The notes: a model not told the origin generated them from the letters alone. DNA of 64,000 bases from Stutzerimonas stutzeri (GCF_002890895.1 NZ_POUL01000001.1:588443-652442), one strand, 5' to 3'; shown: positions 18,028 through 26,909, numbered from the stretch's first letter. Made by a program: numbers and translations.

Positions 18028-19323
18028 ATGGGTAACCTGGCACAACAGCCGAAGCAGCAACCGGCCCTGGCCGAGATGGATCATCTGCTGCGGCGCTTCC
18101 AGCAGGTTCGCGCTACCAGCGAAGCGATTTGCGCACCGTTGCAGGTCGAGGATTACGTCATCCAGAGCATGCCTGATGTCAGCCCGCCGAAATGGCATCT
18201 GGCGCACATCAGCTGGTTCTTCGAAGCCTTTCTGCTCAAGCCCTATCAGTCAGGCTATAAACCGCTGAACGCCGCTTACGATCACCTGTTCAACTCCTAC
18301 TATGAAACCCACAGCACGCCTTTTCCAAGGGTCCAGCGCGGGCTGATCTCCCGCCCCGGTGTAGACGACGTCTACCGTTTTCGTCACCACGTTGACCGCG
18401 CCATGGCCGAGCTGTTGGTCAATCCCCCACAAGAGCACGCCGCCGAAATCGTGCGCCGCGTCGAGCTGGGGCTGCAGCATGAGCAGCAGCATCAGGAACT
18501 GCTGCTCATGGACATCAAGCACATCCTTGCGCAGAACCCGCTGCACCCCGTCTACCGGGACGACCTGAAAGCGCCCCCTGCGCTGCAGAGCGAACGTCTT
18601 CGCTGGCACGATTACGCTGGCGGCGTGCACCACATCGGCCATGCTGGCAACGGCTTCGCCTTCGATTGCGAGACGCCGCGGCATCGGCAGTTCGTCGAGG
18701 ACTTCCAGCTGGCCGACCGCCTGGTCAGCAATCGCGAATACCTGTCGTTCATCGCCGACGGCGGCTACGCGCGCAGCGAGCTCTGGCTGTCTGACGGCTG
18801 GGCACACATTCGCCAGCACGGCTGGAATGCGCCGCTGTACTGGCACCGCGATGACGGCGCCTGGTATGAAATGACACTTGGCGGGATGCGCCCGCTGGAT
18901 CTGGAGGCACCGGTCTGCCACGTCAGCTTCTATGAGGCCGATGCCTATGCGCGCTGGGCCGGCGCCCGCCTGCCGACCGAGGCCGAATGGGAGGTGGCTG
19001 CCACCGACCAGCCCCGGCGCGGCAATTTTCTGGAAAGCGACTATCTGCAACCTGTTGCTGCCAGCGTGCCGCATGAAGGGCCGGCGCAATTGTTCGGTGA
19101 CGTCTGGGAATGGACCGCCAGTGCCTATCGCCCCTACCCGGGCTTCCATCCACTGGAAGGCAGCCTGGGTGAATACAACGGCAAGTTCATGTCTGGCCAG
19201 ATGGTGTTGCGCGGCGGCTGCTGCGCAACACCCGAGGCGCACATCCGCGCGACCTATCGCAACTTCTTTCAACCAGCGATGCGCTGGCAATTCGCCGGGC
19301 TGCGCCTGGCCAGGGAGCTATGA
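18028..19323 (+). CDS. egtB: ergothioneine biosynthesis protein EgtB (iron-dependent sulfoxide synthase)
   Basis: Non-heme iron oxygenase that couples hercynine (trimethylhistidine) to a thiol, giving the sulfoxide precursor of ergothioneine. The N-terminal DinB-like domain (about 20-170) has PPKWHLAHISWFFE (H57) and the HX3HXE set HEQQHQE (H151, H155), the expected iron ligands. The C-terminal half is a formylglycine-generating-enzyme-like domain (YEADAYARWAG, ARLPTEAEWE, VWEWTAS, RGGCCATPEAHIR). With no egtA in the window, cysteine or gamma-glutamylcysteine could be the thiol donor; the sequence does not decide this. The start ATG at 18028 has a G6 run 6 nt upstream, better placed than the ATG at 18022. 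egtD follows after 3 nt. Confidence 0.93.
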   Translation: MGNLAQQPKQQPALAEMDHLLRRFQQVRATSEAICAPLQVEDYVIQSMPDVSPPKWHLAHISWFFEAFLLKPYQSGYKPLNAAYDHLFNSYYETHSTPFPRVQRGLISRPGVDDVYRFRHHVDRAMAELLVNPPQEHAAEIVRRVELGLQHEQQHQELLLMDIKHILAQNPLHPVYRDDLKAPPALQSERLRWHDYAGGVHHIGHAGNGFAFDCETPRHRQFVEDFQLADRLVSNREYLSFIADGGYARSELWLSDGWAHIRQHGWNAPLYWHRDDGAWYEMTLGGMRPLDLEAPVCHVSFYEADAYARWAGARLPTEAEWEVAATDQPRRGNFLESDYLQPVAASVPHEGPAQLFGDVWEWTASAYRPYPGFHPLEGSLGEYNGKFMSGQMVLRGGCCATPEAHIRATYRNFFQPAMRWQFAGLRLAREL

Positions 19324-19326
19324 CCC

Positions 19327-20292
19327 ATGGCACTAGCCGTCCATTTTCATGACCAGACCCAGCCGACCCACGACACGTCATTGCGTGACGAGGCATTGGC
19401 GGGATTCGCTGCCTCGCCCAAGCGGATCTCGCCGAAGTTCTTCTACGACCGGCGCGGCTCGGAGCTGTTCGAGCAGATCTGTCTGCAGCCCGAGTACTAC
19501 GTGACCCGCACCGAGGAAAAGATCCTCGCCGACGCGGCGAATGACATTCTTGAGATCGCCGGCCCGCAGACCGATCTCATCGAACTGGGCAGCGGCGCTA
19601 GCCGCAAGGTACGCCTGCTGCTGGAAGGCCTGCGCCCGGTCAGCTACCTGGGCATCGATATTTCCGAAGACTTTTTGCTCACCAGCACCCAGCGCCTGGC
19701 CGCGGACTATCCCTGGCTCGAAGTGCACGCCGCCTGCGCTGATTTCTCCGATGAACTGAAGCTTCCAGACGACTTCACCCTGCATCATCCGCTGGTGTTC
19801 TTCCCGGGCTCCAGCATCGGTAACTTCACGCCCCTGGAAGCGCGCAAGCTGCTCGGCCATCTGCACGAGATTCTTCCGCCCGGCGGTGGCGTGCTGATCG
19901 GCGTCGATCTGGTCAAGGAGCGCAGCGTACTGGAGGCTGCCTACAACGATCGCGCGCATGTCACAGCCGCGTTCAATCTCAATCTTCTGCAGCGCATTCG
20001 TCACGAGCTGGACAGCGACATCGATCCATCGCGCTTCGCCCACCAGGCCTTCTTCAACGAGCAGGACTCGCGGATCGAGATGCACCTGATCAGCCGCGAG
20101 GCGCAGGACGTGACCATCGAGGGGCAGCGGTTTCATTTCGATGCCGGCGAAAGCCTTCATACCGAGAACTCCTACAAGTACACCCTGCAATCATTTGCCG
20201 ATCTGGCCAATAGTGCTGGTTTCGACTGCAGTGGCCAGTGGACCGATGCCCAGGCGTTGTTCAGCGTGCATTACCTGCAACGCCGTCCGTGA
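19327..20292 (+). CDS. egtD: L-histidine N(alpha)-methyltransferase EgtD
   Basis: S-adenosylmethionine-dependent enzyme that trimethylates histidine to hercynine, the first committed step of ergothioneine synthesis. The 321-residue length is typical. Family hallmarks are KRISPKFFYDRRGSELFEQI near the N-terminus, the SAM loop IELGSGASRKVRLLL near residue 80, YLGIDIS near 105, FFPGSSIGNFTP near 160 and a C-terminal SYKYTLQSFADLA. It starts 3 nt after egtB. Its stop codon overlaps the GTG start of the downstream subtilase-like gene, making a three-gene unit. No egtC or egtE gene is present, so the C-S lyase step must be encoded elsewhere. Confidence 0.95.
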   Translation: MALAVHFHDQTQPTHDTSLRDEALAGFAASPKRISPKFFYDRRGSELFEQICLQPEYYVTRTEEKILADAANDILEIAGPQTDLIELGSGASRKVRLLLEGLRPVSYLGIDISEDFLLTSTQRLAADYPWLEVHAACADFSDELKLPDDFTLHHPLVFFPGSSIGNFTPLEARKLLGHLHEILPPGGGVLIGVDLVKERSVLEAAYNDRAHVTAAFNLNLLQRIRHELDSDIDPSRFAHQAFFNEQDSRIEMHLISREAQDVTIEGQRFHFDAGESLHTENSYKYTLQSFADLANSAGFDCSGQWTDAQALFSVHYLQRRP

Positions 20293-22040
20293 GGCCATTC
20301 ATCTACCGCCTGAGCGCTCTCGCTCTAACCTTTGGACTCGGCACCGCAACGGCAGCAGAACAACCGCTGCGGATCAAGGATCTGCAGCGCTGCGGTGATC
20401 TGTTTTCCACCGAACAGCTGACCTATTGCCTGCGAAGCGAAGGGCTCGACTCAAGCAGCCTTGAAGTGAGGCTGAGCGGCGAGGCAGTCGATATCCGCCA
20501 GGAAGATGGCGGCCGACTGCGCCTGACCCTGAGCCCGGACGGTCATCAGAGCGGTCCCCTCTGGCTGGAACAGGACGGGCGCCGCAGCAACCCGGTCTGG
20601 CTTACGCTCAATGGCAGCCATGTGCTGGCCGCCGGCCCCGATGCCGTCGCCAAGAACATGGACGGCCTGACCACCTATGTGAACCTGGTCAGCCTGATCA
20701 TCGAAGAGGATCACGACGGGCTCGAGGAGTCGCAGCGTCTGGCGGCGAAATACGGCGCCGAAGTCGTCGGCGCCATCACCCCGCTCAACACCTATCAACT
20801 GCGTCTGCCGGCCAGAAATCTGACCGAACGTGACGCGCTGGTGCTGCGCCTGGGCAGCGAGACGAGTGTGGATGCCGTGGTCGTGGAGGAATCTGGCGCC
20901 GAGGAGCCGGTGGAGGAGGATCAGCAAAGCAAGCCGCGCAACAGCGAATGGGTGGCCAACCGCTTTCTCGATGCAGTGGACTTCTACCTGCATCGCCTGC
21001 CCGCGAAAAAACCGCCGATCAGCACTCACCCGGTGCGCATCGGCATTGTTGAACGCGACGTCGACTTCGACTCGCCCGAATTCGCCGCCTACCTTGGCCC
21101 TTGCGACCCTGCCAAGCCACGAACCTGCGTCTATGCCCGTGATGCGGCTTCCCCAGCCGATCATGGCACCAGCGTTACCGGCATCCTCGCGGCACGCAGC
21201 GTCGACCCTGGCGACAGCGGCTTTCTCAGCGCATTGGAGCCGGCGAGTTCAGGGTTCGAGGTCATCGTCGAGCGCAACTCGGACGCAGGCATCACCGCCA
21301 ACGTCGCGGCCTCGGTCAATCTGGTCGAAGACGGCGTGAGGGTATTGAACTGGAGCTGGGGTATTCACCGCGTCGGCACACTTGATGTGGACGGTGAGGA
21401 GATCGATTCCCTGGTGCGCTCTGGTGTCGCGATGAGCGGTTACGAAGAGCTGCTCGAAGAGTTCTTTCTCTGGTTGCGCCGCGAGCATCCAGATGTGGTG
21501 GTGGTGAACTCGGCGGGCAATGGCTCGGCCCATTCCGGTCAGGACGATTACCGCCTGCCGTCCTCGTTCATCACAGAACAACTCCTGGTAGTGGGTGCTC
21601 ACCAGCGTGATTTCACCAAGGACGTGCCGGTCGAGCATCCTTCCTACGTCACCAAGCGCCCGTCCTCCAACATCGATATGCGCGTCGACATCACCGCGTC
21701 GGCCTGCACCCGCGCCGCGACGCTGGAACCTGGCAAGCGCGGCGAAGTGCACTGCGGCACCTCGTACGCCACGCCGATGGTCACCGGGGTAGTCGGTGCG
21801 ATGCTATCCATTAACCCGGCCCTGGAGCCTGAACAGCTGCGCGAACTGCTGCGCCGAAGCGCGCTGACCATCGGCCGCAACAGCGATTTCGAAGCCGTCG
21901 AAGGCGACGACCTGACAGCCCCGATCCTGCCATCGGAGCGCAGCTACCGGCTCGACAACCAGGACATTGGCCGTTCGGCCCGTCTGGATATGCGCAAAGC
22001 ACTGGAACTGACCGTCGACAGTTTGCAGCACGTTCACTGA
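20289..22040 (+). CDS. exported subtilase-family (S8) protein coupled to egtBD
   Basis: A 583-residue protein with a signal peptide (VRPFIYRLSALALTFGLGTATAAEQ), then about 220 residues of unassigned sequence, then an S8 peptidase-like domain. Visible S8 motifs are DHGTSVTGI with the catalytic His (292), NSAGNGS with the oxyanion Asn (411) and CGTSYATPMV with the catalytic Ser (492). Where the family has the catalytic Asp (DTG/DSG), this protein reads GIVERDVDFDSP, so Glu255 aligns with Asp. It could be an active variant or use Asp257. The only good start is GTG at 20289, overlapping the egtD stop (GTGA); there is no strong ribosome-binding site, so translation probably depends on egtD. Substrate unknown. 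Confidence 0.82.
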   Translation: MRPFIYRLSALALTFGLGTATAAEQPLRIKDLQRCGDLFSTEQLTYCLRSEGLDSSSLEVRLSGEAVDIRQEDGGRLRLTLSPDGHQSGPLWLEQDGRRSNPVWLTLNGSHVLAAGPDAVAKNMDGLTTYVNLVSLIIEEDHDGLEESQRLAAKYGAEVVGAITPLNTYQLRLPARNLTERDALVLRLGSETSVDAVVVEESGAEEPVEEDQQSKPRNSEWVANRFLDAVDFYLHRLPAKKPPISTHPVRIGIVERDVDFDSPEFAAYLGPCDPAKPRTCVYARDAASPADHGTSVTGILAARSVDPGDSGFLSALEPASSGFEVIVERNSDAGITANVAASVNLVEDGVRVLNWSWGIHRVGTLDVDGEEIDSLVRSGVAMSGYEELLEEFFLWLRREHPDVVVVNSAGNGSAHSGQDDYRLPSSFITEQLLVVGAHQRDFTKDVPVEHPSYVTKRPSSNIDMRVDITASACTRAATLEPGKRGEVHCGTSYATPMVTGVVGAMLSINPALEPEQLRELLRRSALTIGRNSDFEAVEGDDLTAPILPSERSYRLDNQDIGRSARLDMRKALELTVDSLQHVH

Positions 22041-22534
22041 GAACCAATTCCCCTCGGCTGGAACGCCGTGCTGACACTCAGCAGCAGCGCACCTCCATGA
22101 CCAGAAGCTCATGAGCATCAGTTTTGAAACACTCTGAAACAAGACGAGCGCTATAAGCGAGGCGTGTAAGCGAAGCGGCGGATAAGGCTCCGCTGGGCGC
22201 TCGAAATTGTTCTACGCAACTATAAGCACAATGAATTCAAACAGTTAATCGATAGAATCAGTTTGATATTTAATTGCCACACAATAGTGGCCATATAGGT
22301 AAAACTATTAATTACCTCGCCAAGAGTTGCTTTTAATGGCGCCAATTTAACTTCAGTAATTAATCCCGCATCTATATAAAGACTATGCACGCGACGCCAC
22401 GATACTTCCGGCGCGAAAACGCGTTGCATGGTGGCGTCAGTGGTCGGTGCTTCGTTCGATGCATGGGTCCTTGGATGCCTCCGCACTTTTTAAAGGGTTA
22501 AGCCCCTTTGTCGTATTAAGTTCCGGAGATTTCA
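22041..22534. other. 494-nt AT-rich intergenic region upstream of the GH5 gene
   Basis: From about 22205 to 22390 the sequence is strikingly AT-rich (runs such as ATTTAATTG, TTAATTACC, TATATAAAG) against a GC-rich background. It probably contains the promoter of the downstream secreted enzyme. TTCAGT, a 17-nt spacer and TATAAA near 22354-22382 is a weak candidate. Such DNA is a usual target of MvaT/H-NS-like silencers and of regulators such as AmrZ. I see no open frame with convincing signals; the 88-codon minus-strand frame at 22220-22486 looks spurious. Confidence 0.5.
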
Positions 22535-24637
22535 ATGCTCTTCAAAACGACGGTCTGCACACGTAACGTGCTACTCAGTGCCGCCCTGCTCGCTGCAGCT
22601 ATAGGCTTAAGCCCAATCCAGCCTGCCCAAGCAGCCACTGCCACTGTGACTACCCAACAAGTTGTCGCCACGGCCCAGGTCAATGACTTCACCGGCCCAG
22701 AGTGGCTCAAAGGCAGCTGGCGCAAGTCGGCCGGCCTGTCCATACCGGCCACGGCGGCCAACAAAGCAACGTTCAGAAAAGGCGCTCAGGTCAGAACGGC
22801 CGACGGTCAGGTTCGCACCATCAAGGTGATTTATTACTCCGGCGCCCACATGAGCCTGATGCTTTCTGGAGCCACCCTCAACGCGTCGAAAAATGGTCAC
22901 CCGAAAACCGTTGCGGCGTTGGGTACGGCTGCGGTGGCCGATGGAAAACCTTCGGCTAGCAGCCGCGACCAGCTCAGCAGCACCTCGACCCACGGCACTG
23001 CCATCAACAACTACACCAACAGCGACTGGTTAAACGGGGTATGGCGCAAGTCGGCCGGCTTCTCCATACCCGCCAACAGCGCGAACCGTTCGGCATTCAA
23101 GGTCGGCTCCTCGGTAAAACTGGCTGACGGGCAGGTGCGCAAGATCAACGCCGTGTATGTGTCCGGCAAGAACATGAGCGTGATGCTTGCGGGCGCGGCG
23201 CTGAACGGCAAACTCGGGCATCCGAACAAGCTGTTCTCCACCGCCAGCAGCAGTGCCCCGGCTTCTCCAACTGCTCCAAGCAAGCCCGCTGCTCCGGCGC
23301 CAGAGCCGGTCGTTAGCCAGCCTGCGACCGGCTCCTCCATGACCACTGCGCTCAACGCCTTTAACGGCGGCGATTTCGTCAACGGCATTTACAACACCAG
23401 CAAGTTCGTCGGCGTCTCGGTCAAGGCGACGGCCGAGAACAAGGCGGCCTTCCACAAGGGCGCGAAAATCCGCTTCTTCGATGGCCAGGTGCGCACCATC
23501 AACCTTATCTACCATTCCGGCGGCAACATGACCGTCATGGTCGATGGCGGGCCCATCAACGGCAAGGCGGTGGGCTATCCCCGCACCCTCTCGGTCAGTA
23601 GCACTGGCTTCAGCAATACAAGCCCCAGCGTCGGCAGCACGCCAGCGGCAGGGAACGCAGCGCCGGCAAACCCGATCAACCTGGTCGGGATCAACTTAGC
23701 CGGGGCAGAGTTCGGGGCAGATGTCGGGCTTCCAGGGGTGTACTTGAAGCAGTACATCTACCCGGGCGAAGCCGACTTCAAGCGTTACGCCGAGCGCAAC
23801 CTGAAACTGGTCCGCCTGCCTTTTCGCTGGGAGCGAATTCAGCCAAGACTCAACGGTGAGCTGAACAGCGTCGAACTCCGCCGCATGCTGACAACGCTCG
23901 ACCATGCGAAGAAATACAACATGCAGGTCATCCTCGACATGCATAACTACTACCGCTATCACGGCAAGATGATCGGGTCCAACGAGGTGCCGGTGAGCGC
24001 ATTTGCCGATGCCTGGCGACGCATTGCGCAAAAGGTTGCCAGCCATCCGGCCGTTTATGGCTATGGGTTGATGAACGAGCCACACACCACCAACGGCAAG
24101 TGGCCTACCGCCGCGCTGGCAGCGGCGAAAAGCATCCGCAGCATCGATGCCGAAAAGTGGGTGGTCATCGCCGGTGATCGCTGGTCCAGCGCATTCCACT
24201 GGCCGTCTTACAACACCCAGTTGGTCAAGGACGCGTGGATGCGCGACCCGAACAACAACCTGATGTTCGAGGCGCATCTCTACTTCGACAAGGATTACTC
24301 GGGCTACTACACCAACCGCTACGAGAAATACGACCCCATGATTGGTGTGGTGCGTGCGAAACCCTTTGTGGAGTGGCTGAACAGGTATCGCCTGCGTGGC
24401 TTCATCGGTGAGCACGGGGCGCCGGACTTCTCTCCCTCGGCCGTGGTTGCCATGGACAACATGCTCAAGTATTTGGGCCAGCATTGCATTCCCAGCACCT
24501 ACTGGGCCGCCGGCCCCTGGTGGGGTGACTATGCGCTGTCATTGGACGTGAAAAGCGGCAAACCTCGTCCCCAGCTACCCATATTGCAGAAGCACGCAGC
24601 GAACAAATCCTGCGGGGCCGTTGGCCCGCTGCGATAA
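22535..24637 (+). CDS. secreted GH5-like glycoside hydrolase with three N-terminal repeats
   Basis: A 700-residue exported enzyme. A signal peptide (about 1-33, cleaved near AQA) is followed by three similar modules at about residues 50-126, 158-233 and 274-352. Each has a W/F-containing start, K/S-rich middle, ADGQVR or FDGQVR, then VIYxSGxxMxVM and G-HP/YP. Linkers between them are Ser/Pro/Ala-rich (SSSAPASPTAPSKPAAPAPEP). The catalytic domain (about 380-690) is GH5-type: RLPFRWERIQP, DMHNYYRYHG, the acid/base Glu in GYGLMNEPH (E515) and the nucleophile Glu in GFIGEHGAP (E626). Likely a beta-glucanase (cellulase-type). The repeats may bind polysaccharide or cell envelope; this is inferred from position. 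The ATG has CCGGAG about 8 nt upstream, and a terminator follows. Confidence 0.85.
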   Translation: MLFKTTVCTRNVLLSAALLAAAIGLSPIQPAQAATATVTTQQVVATAQVNDFTGPEWLKGSWRKSAGLSIPATAANKATFRKGAQVRTADGQVRTIKVIYYSGAHMSLMLSGATLNASKNGHPKTVAALGTAAVADGKPSASSRDQLSSTSTHGTAINNYTNSDWLNGVWRKSAGFSIPANSANRSAFKVGSSVKLADGQVRKINAVYVSGKNMSVMLAGAALNGKLGHPNKLFSTASSSAPASPTAPSKPAAPAPEPVVSQPATGSSMTTALNAFNGGDFVNGIYNTSKFVGVSVKATAENKAAFHKGAKIRFFDGQVRTINLIYHSGGNMTVMVDGGPINGKAVGYPRTLSVSSTGFSNTSPSVGSTPAAGNAAPANPINLVGINLAGAEFGADVGLPGVYLKQYIYPGEADFKRYAERNLKLVRLPFRWERIQPRLNGELNSVELRRMLTTLDHAKKYNMQVILDMHNYYRYHGKMIGSNEVPVSAFADAWRRIAQKVASHPAVYGYGLMNEPHTTNGKWPTAALAAAKSIRSIDAEKWVVIAGDRWSSAFHWPSYNTQLVKDAWMRDPNNNLMFEAHLYFDKDYSGYYTNRYEKYDPMIGVVRAKPFVEWLNRYRLRGFIGEHGAPDFSPSAVVAMDNMLKYLGQHCIPSTYWAAGPWWGDYALSLDVKSGKPRPQLPILQKHAANKSCGAVGPLR

Positions 24638-24656
24638 TGCACGAATGCACGACCGG

Positions 24657-24676
24657 CGCCCCGCCTCTGCGGGGCG
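24657..24676 (+). terminator. Rho-independent terminator after the GH5 gene
   Basis: CGCCCCGC-ctct-GCGGGGCG is an 8-bp GC stem followed by GCTTTCGTTT, 20 nt past the stop codon. It sits between two convergent genes and may serve both. Confidence 0.8.
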
Positions 24677-24691
24677 GCTTTCGTTTATGTA

Positions 24692-25072
24692 CTAGCCAGC
24701 CGTCGCGATGCCGTCGAATACTTCCGGGACCAGCGCCGCTTCACCTTTTTCATCGAGACGGCGACGGTTCTCGGTTCGACCCGCGCCACCCTCGAGCATC
24801 TCCATCAGGCGTACACCGCGATCAGTGAGCACGAAATTCTCGCCATTGCCACCCTCCTCCTCCGGACGCGCCACCATGTATCCGCCCTCGAACAGCAGGC
24901 TCTCGTAGTTCTGCGCTTCGGCCTTCAAGGAATCCATGTTGGGCATCGGCTGACCGGCCTCTTCCGCCGCCAGCGCATGCTCGTCAGCGTACTGACGTGG
25001 CGTGAAGCTCTCGTTTCCGGATTTCTGCGCTTCGCGCAGCAGGCGTAGCATCAAGTCCCAGTCGTAGGTCAT
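24692..25072 (-). CDS. hypothetical protein, possible winged-helix regulator
   Basis: A 126-residue cytoplasmic protein. The N-terminus TYDWDLMLRLLREAQ, the FTPRQYADEHAL segment and NYESLLFEGGYMVAR followed by NFVLTDRGVRLMEML resemble a small winged-helix fold, in which residues 60-105 would be the helix, wing and LTxxG strand, similar to DUF2513-type proteins. This is fold-level resemblance only. The ATG at 25072 has AGGAGA 7 nt upstream; the frame is open far upstream but without support. It is divergent from a small periplasmic protein (154-nt gap) and convergent with the GH5 gene. A role in regulating either neighbour is possible but unproven. Confidence 0.7.
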   Translation of the reverse strand: MTYDWDLMLRLLREAQKSGNESFTPRQYADEHALAAEEAGQPMPNMDSLKAEAQNYESLLFEGGYMVARPEEEGGNGENFVLTDRGVRLMEMLEGGAGRTENRRRLDEKGEAALVPEVFDGIATAG

Positions 25073-25226
25073 GTCCGTTCTCCTGTTGCGCCGCTTCGGG
25101 GAGGCGGCCATCGATATTCGGACCCCATCCGCCGCGGCATGGTTCGATCCAGCGCAACCGCAAAAGGCTGAACTAAAGCGCGCCAGGTGCGATCCACCAG
25201 TTAGGTCGTTAATTAAGGAGCGCACC

Positions 25227-25523
25227 ATGAAACGTCTCATCGTCCCGTTCACCCTCGCCCTGCTGGCCAGCCAGCCAGTGTTCGCCGACCAATGCACCAC
25301 CGACCAGATCAATGCCAAAGCCAAAGAGCTGGCCGACCGCGTCAACGCCCTGACCGAGAGCGATCCGAAGCGTGCCGCGAAGATCAACGAAGAGTTGCGC
25401 GATATGGAGATCAAGCAGACTGCCGAGCAGCTCGGCAGCGAGTGTGAAGCCTACGAAAAACGCATCAAGCACGTGGAGCAGGCGGAGAAGCAGGCCCCTA
25501 TAGCACCAGCAGAAGAGCGATAG
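25227..25523 (+). CDS. small periplasmic protein of unknown function
   Basis: A 98-residue precursor with a clear signal peptide (KRLIVPFTLALLASQPVFA, cleavage before DQ). The mature part of about 78 residues is mostly helical and charged: TTDQINAKAKELADRVNALTE, then DPKRAAKINEELRDMEIKQ. It has two cysteines (one near the mature N-terminus, one in GSECEAYEKR), which could form a disulfide. The start has AAGGAG 8 nt upstream. It resembles small alpha-helical periplasmic proteins common in Pseudomonas; no function is known to me. Confidence 0.8.
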   Translation: MKRLIVPFTLALLASQPVFADQCTTDQINAKAKELADRVNALTESDPKRAAKINEELRDMEIKQTAEQLGSECEAYEKRIKHVEQAEKQAPIAPAEER

Positions 25524-25568
25524 GGGTGGAACGAGCCAGGGCCGTGATGCCGCCCCGGCTGTTGCAGA

Positions 25569-26909
25569 TCACTCTGCGGCGGGCTTTTTACGCCGTAGAG
25601 GGGCGAGCCCGTCCTGACTGACGACCGATGAAGCCGGCGCTTCGCGCTTGGCATTTTTCGGACGCTTGGCTACCGGCTTGGCTGCGACCTTCTTGTCAGC
25701 AGTCTTTTTCTTGTCGTCCTTTTTCTTCTTGGTGCCGGCGGCCTTACCCGACGCCTTGAGGTTTTTCGGGCCGCCATAGCTGCCTTTCAGCCCCTTGATC
25801 ACCCGACGCTCGAAGCGCTGCTTCAGATAGCGCTCAATGCTCGACATCAGGTTCCAGTCGTTATGGCAGATCAACGAGATCGCCAGACCTTCAGCCCCGG
25901 CGCGACCGGTGCGGCCGATACGGTGCACATACTCGTCGCCCGAACGGGGCATATCGAAGTTGATCACCAGATCCAGGCCTTCGATGTCCAATCCGCGCGC
26001 GGCCACATCGGTTGCCACCAGCACCTTGACCCCGCCTTCCTTGACCCGGTCGATGGCCAGCTTGCGGTCTTTCTGATCCTTGTCACCGTGCAGAACGAAG
26101 GCCTTCACGCCCTCGGCTACCAACCGGCCATACAGACGGTCGGCCTGCACTCGGGTGTTGGTGAAAATCACGGCTTTCTTGTAGGTCTCGTTGGCCAGCA
26201 GCCAGTGCACCAGTTTTTCTTTGTGCTCGGTGTTTTCGGCCGTGATGATCTGCTGGCGCGTACCTTCATTGAGCTCGCTAACGCGGTTGAGCTGCAGGTG
26301 CAGCGGGTCCCGCAGCACGGCGGCACTCATCTCGCGTAGCGCCGCCCCGCCGCTGGTGGCCGAGAACAGCAGTGTCTGTTGGCGCTTGTCACATTCACCG
26401 ACCAGCCGCTGGACGTCTTCGGCAAAGCCCATGTCGAGCATGCGGTCGGCTTCGTCAAGGATGAGCAGTTCGACATCCTTGAGGATCAGGGTGCCGGCAT
26501 TGAGGTGTTCGATCATCCGCCCCGGCGTACCGATGAGGATGTCCGGCACCTTGCGCAGGATGGCGGCCTGGACCTTGAAGTCCTCGCCGCCAGTGATCAT
26601 CGCCGACTTGATGAAGGTGAACTGCGAGAAGCGCTCGACTTCCTTGAGCGTTTGCTGAGCCAGCTCACGGGTCGGCAGCAGGATCAACGCACGCACATCG
26701 GTCCGCACCACGGCATCGCCGATCAACCGATTGAGCATCGGCAGGACGAAGGCGGCGGTCTTGCCGCTGCCGGTCTGGGCCGTCACCCGCAGATCACGCC
26801 CTTCCAGCGCAGGGGGAATGGCTGCCACCTGCACCGGGGTCGGCTCGACGAATTTGAGTTCGGCGACCGCCTTGAGCAGGCGTTCGTGGAGGGCGAATTG
26901 GTCAAACAA
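25569..26909 (-). CDS. DEAD-box ATP-dependent RNA helicase
   Basis: A complete DEAD-box core with Q motif (FVEPTPVQVAAIP), Walker A AQTGSGKT, PTRELA, GTPGR, DEAD (LDEADRMLDMGF), SAT, VATDVAARGLDIEG and HRIGRTGRAG. The tail after about residue 385 is lysine/alanine-rich (TKKKKDDKKKTADKK), typical for unspecific RNA binding. It most resembles SrmB-like ribosome-assembly helicases of Pseudomonas. The start is not an ATG. TTG at 26909 has GAGG 8 nt upstream and gives FDQFALHERLL, the expected family N-terminus; a TTG 18 nt earlier is less likely. The gene stands alone and is convergent with the small periplasmic protein. Confidence 0.92.
   Translation of the reverse strand: MFDQFALHERLLKAVAELKFVEPTPVQVAAIPPALEGRDLRVTAQTGSGKTAAFVLPMLNRLIGDAVVRTDVRALILLPTRELAQQTLKEVERFSQFTFIKSAMITGGEDFKVQAAILRKVPDILIGTPGRMIEHLNAGTLILKDVELLILDEADRMLDMGFAEDVQRLVGECDKRQQTLLFSATSGGAALREMSAAVLRDPLHLQLNRVSELNEGTRQQIITAENTEHKEKLVHWLLANETYKKAVIFTNTRVQADRLYGRLVAEGVKAFVLHGDKDQKDRKLAIDRVKEGGVKVLVATDVAARGLDIEGLDLVINFDMPRSGDEYVHRIGRTGRAGAEGLAISLICHNDWNLMSSIERYLKQRFERRVIKGLKGSYGGPKNLKASGKAAGTKKKKDDKKKTADKKVAAKPVAKRPKNAKREAPASSVVSQDGLAPLRRKKPAAE

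Noticed and set aside
22220..22486. 88-codon minus-strand frame in the AT-rich region
   Set aside because: AT-rich composition alone explains the lack of stops; no ribosome-binding site or recognisable sequence.
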